From Desulfobacteraceae bacterium (lineage in GTDB: Bacteria > Desulfobacterota > Desulfobacteria > Desulfobacterales > Desulfosarcinaceae): DNA of 8,770 bases. Of the stretch, positions 6,483 through 8,770 are shown piece by piece. The stretch is taken from contig JALVQM010000474.1 in the NCBI GenBank assembly GCA_027025615.1, forward strand, positions 1 to 8,770, given 5' to 3'. The notes beneath the pieces were generated by a model. That model was not told the origin of the DNA. It made no database searches and saw only the letters and a list, made by a program, of their open reading frames with translations. Position 1 is the stretch's first letter. Each line of letters opens with the position of its first letter. Both the position numbers and the translations under genes were made by a program.

Positions 6483-6514
6483 CAGGCTGTTGAAAAACGT
6501 GGCAGGCGAAGCTG
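6483..6514 (+). repeat. Dispersed repeat, copy B
   Basis: Second copy of the 32-base sequence at 5718-5749 (25 of 32 identical), here in the non-coding gap between pilZ and the hydrolase gene. It begins CAGGCTGTTGAAAAAC. From memory, and not verified, starts like this are common at ends of small mobile or intergenic repeat elements in Desulfobacterota such as Geobacter. No full element or second terminus is present. Confidence 0.35.
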
Positions 6515-6521
6515 TTTTTCA
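6491..6521. terminator. Possible bidirectional terminator between convergent genes
   Basis: TGAAAAAC (6491-6498) and GTTTTTCA (6514-6521) are perfect reverse complements around a 15-base loop in which GGC and GCT could pair further with one wobble. It lies between the pilZ stop and the 3' end of the hydrolase gene and reads as A-arm, G/C-richer core, T-arm on both strands. The stem is poor in G/C, so termination strength is uncertain. It overlaps the repeat copy starting at 6483, so it may instead be part of that element. Confidence 0.35.
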
Positions 6522-6547
6522 TCAAAATTGTAATCCCGGATTGTAAC

Positions 6548-7297
6548 CTAAACTGCCAGCAAGTGGGTCGACAGCCAATGATAGGCTAGTTCCACAATAC
6601 GTTTTTGCCATAGCGTTTCACTAAAGGCATGATCGCTGTCTTGCATGATTACAAGTTGCCTGGGTTCCCTGGCTTCGTTGTAGATAAAATGAGCGTTTGA
6701 AACCGGCACAACCTCATCAAGCCCGCCATGGATAACCAGAATGCCTGATACCTGCTGGATGAATGAACTTATATCAAAACTAAATCCAGCGACATCATCG
6801 GGGCTGAAATCCATGTTTTGCCTTTGCAGTTCGGAAATAGCTTCCTGGCTGATTCCATCAATTCTAACCGGTGCGGCAAGGGCCACGATTGGATCAATTT
6901 TGTTTTCAGCAGCCACCTTCAGGGCAACGGTGCCACCGAAACTGCTGCCAAACAAACCTATGGAAAGGTCGGGTTCAAACAGATTCCGGATGTAATCAAG
7001 GGCGGCACGTAAATCTTCACAACGATCCTGAAGCAGGGTCGTTAGAGAAATTATGCCGCCGCTGTTGCCACAACCACGGTGGTCGAAACGTAGATAGGCT
7101 ATTTCTGATTCAACACATGCTCTGGCGAGCGAGATTTGTTTGGCTGACATCCTGTTGGCCAGCATTCCATGGCAACCGACAACAGCAGCTTTGGGAAAAG
7201 AAGACGGCAAATGAAGGGTGCCTGCCAGTTTAAGGGGACCGCAGTTGAAAAATACATCTTTTTGCTGAATTGATCCAAAAGAATTATTTTGTTCCAT
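6548..7297 (-). CDS. Alpha/beta hydrolase, serine-hydrolase type
   Basis: A 249-residue cytoplasmic alpha/beta hydrolase without a signal peptide. It shows the oxyanion-side HGM (H43-G44), the RFDHRGCGNSGG loop (from R70), the nucleophile elbow GSSFGG with Ser119, the acid in HGGLDEVVP (Asp194) and the catalytic histidine in SDHAFS (His223). The triad is therefore complete and in the normal order. The protein resembles the S33/BAAT/dienelactone-hydrolase-like group of small acyl hydrolases. The substrate cannot be told from sequence; an esterase or thioesterase role is possible. It is encoded alone on the - strand, convergent with pilZ and divergent from the RlmD-type gene. The ATG at 7297 has only a weak purine stretch upstream (AAGCGAG, very close), and no clear promoter was found on its strand. 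Confidence 0.88.
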   Translation of the reverse strand: MEQNNSFGSIQQKDVFFNCGPLKLAGTLHLPSSFPKAAVVGCHGMLANRMSAKQISLARACVESEIAYLRFDHRGCGNSGGIISLTTLLQDRCEDLRAALDYIRNLFEPDLSIGLFGSSFGGTVALKVAAENKIDPIVALAAPVRIDGISQEAISELQRQNMDFSPDDVAGFSFDISSFIQQVSGILVIHGGLDEVVPVSNAHFIYNEAREPRQLVIMQDSDHAFSETLWQKRIVELAYHWLSTHLLAV

Positions 7298-7543
7298 CTC
7301 GCTTGTTTTTAGATTACTTTCGCGTTATTTGACGGTTTTTGAAAATTCATCGTTAGTCAATCTATGCAGATGGATATTTTAAAAGAGCATACTGATTAAC
7401 TCGGCTGAATATGGTTTGTTGTATGTCAACAGATATATAATCTATTAACATTTTTCAAAGCAAGCAAATGATGGTATCCCAAGTTGTCAGAGGTCTTTAT
7501 TACCTGTTTCAGTGGTGGCGGGTGGGCTAGTCACCTGTACCAT

Positions 7544-7569
7544 TAAGCGGTCAAGATAAGCGGTCAAGA
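7544..7569 (+). repeat. Perfect 13-base tandem duplication
   Basis: TAAGCGGTCAAGA occurs twice without gap or mismatch (7544-7556 and 7557-7569), 63 bases before the chosen methyltransferase start. Thirteen is not a multiple of three, so selection to keep a reading frame does not explain it. A slippage duplication or a paired binding site are both possible. Confidence 0.8.
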
Positions 7570-7580
7570 CGAAAATTCTC

Positions 7581-7600
7581 AGGCTTGAAACCAAAAGCCT
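7581..7600 (+). repeat. Short hairpin upstream of the RlmD-type gene
   Basis: AGGCTT (7581-7586) and AAGCCT (7595-7600) form a perfect six-base stem with an eight-base loop, 32 bases before the start codon. No uninterrupted T-run follows, so it is a weak terminator candidate at best. It could be a leader-RNA structure or coincidence. Confidence 0.3.
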
Positions 7601-7632
7601 TTGATCTAACGATTTTTAAGAATGCAGACGAT

Positions 7633-8770
7633 ATGGCTTTGAAAAAAGGACAGGAAATTGAGCTTGAAATTGAAACCACGGCCTTTGGTGGCAAAGGTTT
7701 GGGGCGGATAGACTCCATGGTGGTTTTCGTCGAACAGGCCCTACCTGGTGAAGTCGTTACCGCCAGGATTTTCAAGAAAAAAAAGAACTGGGCTGAAGCC
7801 CGTCTGCTGGAAATAAAGCGGGAAAGTCCTTATCGTGTTAAGCCTGAATGTCCATATGCCGGTTTTTGCGGAGGGTGCAAGTGGCAATTTCTGGATTATT
7901 CAATGCAGTTGGAATATAAAACCCAGCATGTAGCTGAAGCCTGTATGCATATTGGCCAGTTTGCGGAGGTAAAAGTCCGGCCTGCAATTGCCTCGGACTC
8001 TATCTTTGAATATCGCAATAAAATGGAATTTTCCTGTGCTGACCGGCGCTGGTTATTACCTGGGCAAATGGGAAACCCGGATATTGATATTTCTTTTGCC
8101 CTTGGTTTGCACGTACCCGGAACATTTTACAAGGTGTTGGATATAGATCGTTGCCTGCTGCAGCCGGGTTTGGGCAACCGGATATTGGGTGTGATCAGGA
8201 GGTATATCCGCAATTCTCCAGAACCAGTATACGGGTTGCGCACTCACGTTGGGTTTTGGCGTTTTGTCGTCTTACGCCATTCTTGGTCTGAAGACAAGTG
8301 GATGGTTAACCTTGTTACGTCAGAAGAAAAAACTGATCAAGTCAAACCTCTGGCCGAAATACTTACAAGCCAGTTTGCCAATATCGTTTCAGTGGTAAAT
8401 AATATTACTTCCCGGAAGGCTCAAATTGCCTTTGGCGAAAGGGAGGTAGTCCTTGCAGGCAAACCTTCCCTGGTTGATACCATAGGGAATTATTCATTTG
8501 AAATATCGGCTAATTCTTTTTTCCAGACAAACACTCAAGCGGCCGGGCGATTGTACGATGTTGTTTCGGGATATGCCGGATTGACCGGAAGCCAGAACGT
8601 GCTTGATCTTTACTGCGGGGCCGGAACGATTTCCATTTACCTTGCCTCCGATGCGGCCCGGATAGTCGGGCTGGAATTGGCTGCTTCGGCGGTTGATGAT
8701 GCGCTTAGAAATTGTCATCGTAATGCAGTGGGAAATTGCAGGTTCATCGCTGGTGATATTCGTTATACCC
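7633..8770 (+). CDS. rlmD: 23S rRNA uracil-5-methyltransferase, RlmD/TrmA family (3' end outside window)
   Basis: SAM-dependent enzyme that makes 5-methyluridine, most likely at the 23S rRNA position handled by RlmD (1939 in E. coli). The visible 379 codons show an N-terminal TRAM RNA-binding domain (about 1-62; KKGQEIELEIETTAFGGKGLGR, split here only by family alignment at residues 4-25). An iron-sulfur motif follows, CPYAGFCGGC (C73, C79, C82), with the fourth ligand at C174 in DIDRCLLQP. FFQTNTQAA and the SAM motif LDLYCGAGT (324-332) mark the methyltransferase domain. Relatives run about 450 residues, so the catalytic cysteine and general base lie past the window edge. The ATG at 7633 fits the family start (MALKKGQ) but has no strong Shine-Dalgarno. 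The frame stays open upstream to 7531, with a TTG at 7585. RlmD rather than RlmC, RlmCD or TrmA is inferred from the cluster cysteines plus TRAM domain. Confidence 0.88.
   Translation, partial: MALKKGQEIELEIETTAFGGKGLGRIDSMVVFVEQALPGEVVTARIFKKKKNWAEARLLEIKRESPYRVKPECPYAGFCGGCKWQFLDYSMQLEYKTQHVAEACMHIGQFAEVKVRPAIASDSIFEYRNKMEFSCADRRWLLPGQMGNPDIDISFALGLHVPGTFYKVLDIDRCLLQPGLGNRILGVIRRYIRNSPEPVYGLRTHVGFWRFVVLRHSWSEDKWMVNLVTSEEKTDQVKPLAEILTSQFANIVSVVNNITSRKAQIAFGEREVVLAGKPSLVDTIGNYSFEISANSFFQTNTQAAGRLYDVVSGYAGLTGSQNVLDLYCGAGTISIYLASDAARIVGLELAASAVDDALRNCHRNAVGNCRFIAGDIRYT

Larger units (their letters stand above)
7298..7632. other. Divergent intergenic region
   Basis: No gene is supported on either strand. 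The region holds an isolated TATAAT on the + strand (7436-7441) without a good -35, preceded by the small inverted repeat TGTTG/CAACA (7417-7431). It also holds a 13-base tandem duplication and a six-base-arm hairpin next to the downstream gene. Promoters for both flanking genes should be here, but none stands out. No tRNA or known riboswitch was recognised. Confidence 0.6.

Noticed and set aside
6871..7233. 120-codon ORF on the + strand
   Set aside because: Wholly antisense to the alpha/beta hydrolase, whose complete catalytic triad shows the - strand is the coding one.
7436..7441. TATAAT as the promoter of the RlmD-type gene
   Set aside because: No acceptable -35 at normal spacing and about 190 bases from the start codon; kept only as a note in the intergenic entry.
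7501..7570. Possible tRNA or structured RNA in the GGTG/CACC-containing stretch
   Set aside because: No cloverleaf, no T-loop consensus and no acceptor stem could be drawn.
7551..7775. 74-codon - strand ORF at the start of the RlmD-type gene
   Set aside because: Antisense to the TRAM domain, which is clearly coded on the + strand.

Overview
The window reads as ordinary bacterial chromosome of moderate GC content, roughly mid-40s percent by eye. It has Shine-Dalgarno-led genes, short intergenic gaps and several TTG starts. No phage, insertion-sequence, CRISPR or tRNA signature was found. The mix of genes (a Sat-CysC fusion, a stand-alone PilZ protein with a helical N-terminus, an iron-sulfur RlmD-type methyltransferase) would suit an anaerobe of the Desulfobacterota or the Clostridia. 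That placement is inference; nothing here fixes the taxon.

Positions 1-5630 look like the downstream end of a surface or exopolysaccharide operon, all on the + strand. In order it holds the C-terminal part of a UDP-glucuronate 4-epimerase (cut by the window edge), UDP-glucose 6-dehydrogenase, a fused ATP sulfurylase/APS kinase, a CysQ-type 3'(2'),5'-bisphosphate nucleotidase and UDP-glucose 4-epimerase. Gaps are 76, 24, 2 and 2 bases. The sugar enzymes together supply UDP-Gal, UDP-GlcA and UDP-GalA. The two middle genes make PAPS and remove PAP, which are the donor and by-product of sulfotransferase reactions. The simplest reading is a sulfated, uronic-acid-containing polysaccharide whose sulfotransferase and glycosyltransferases lie upstream of the window. 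The main oddity is that the ATP sulfurylase half has lost parts of two usually invariant active-site motifs, while the APS kinase half looks intact.

Positions 5631-5988 hold a possible 49-residue small ORF directly behind galE. They also hold a near-consensus sigma-70/sigma-A promoter with a perfect inverted repeat set into its spacer and -10 box. This promoter drives a PilZ-domain protein (5989-6417), a likely cyclic-di-GMP responder. It converges on an alpha/beta hydrolase gene on the - strand (6548-7297), with a small A/T-armed inverted repeat between them.

Positions 7298-7632 are a divergent intergenic region with a perfect 13-base tandem duplication and a short hairpin. From 7633 to the window end runs a + strand gene with no stop inside the window: an RlmD/TrmA-family rRNA uracil-5-methyltransferase with TRAM domain and iron-sulfur cysteines, truncated before its catalytic cysteine.
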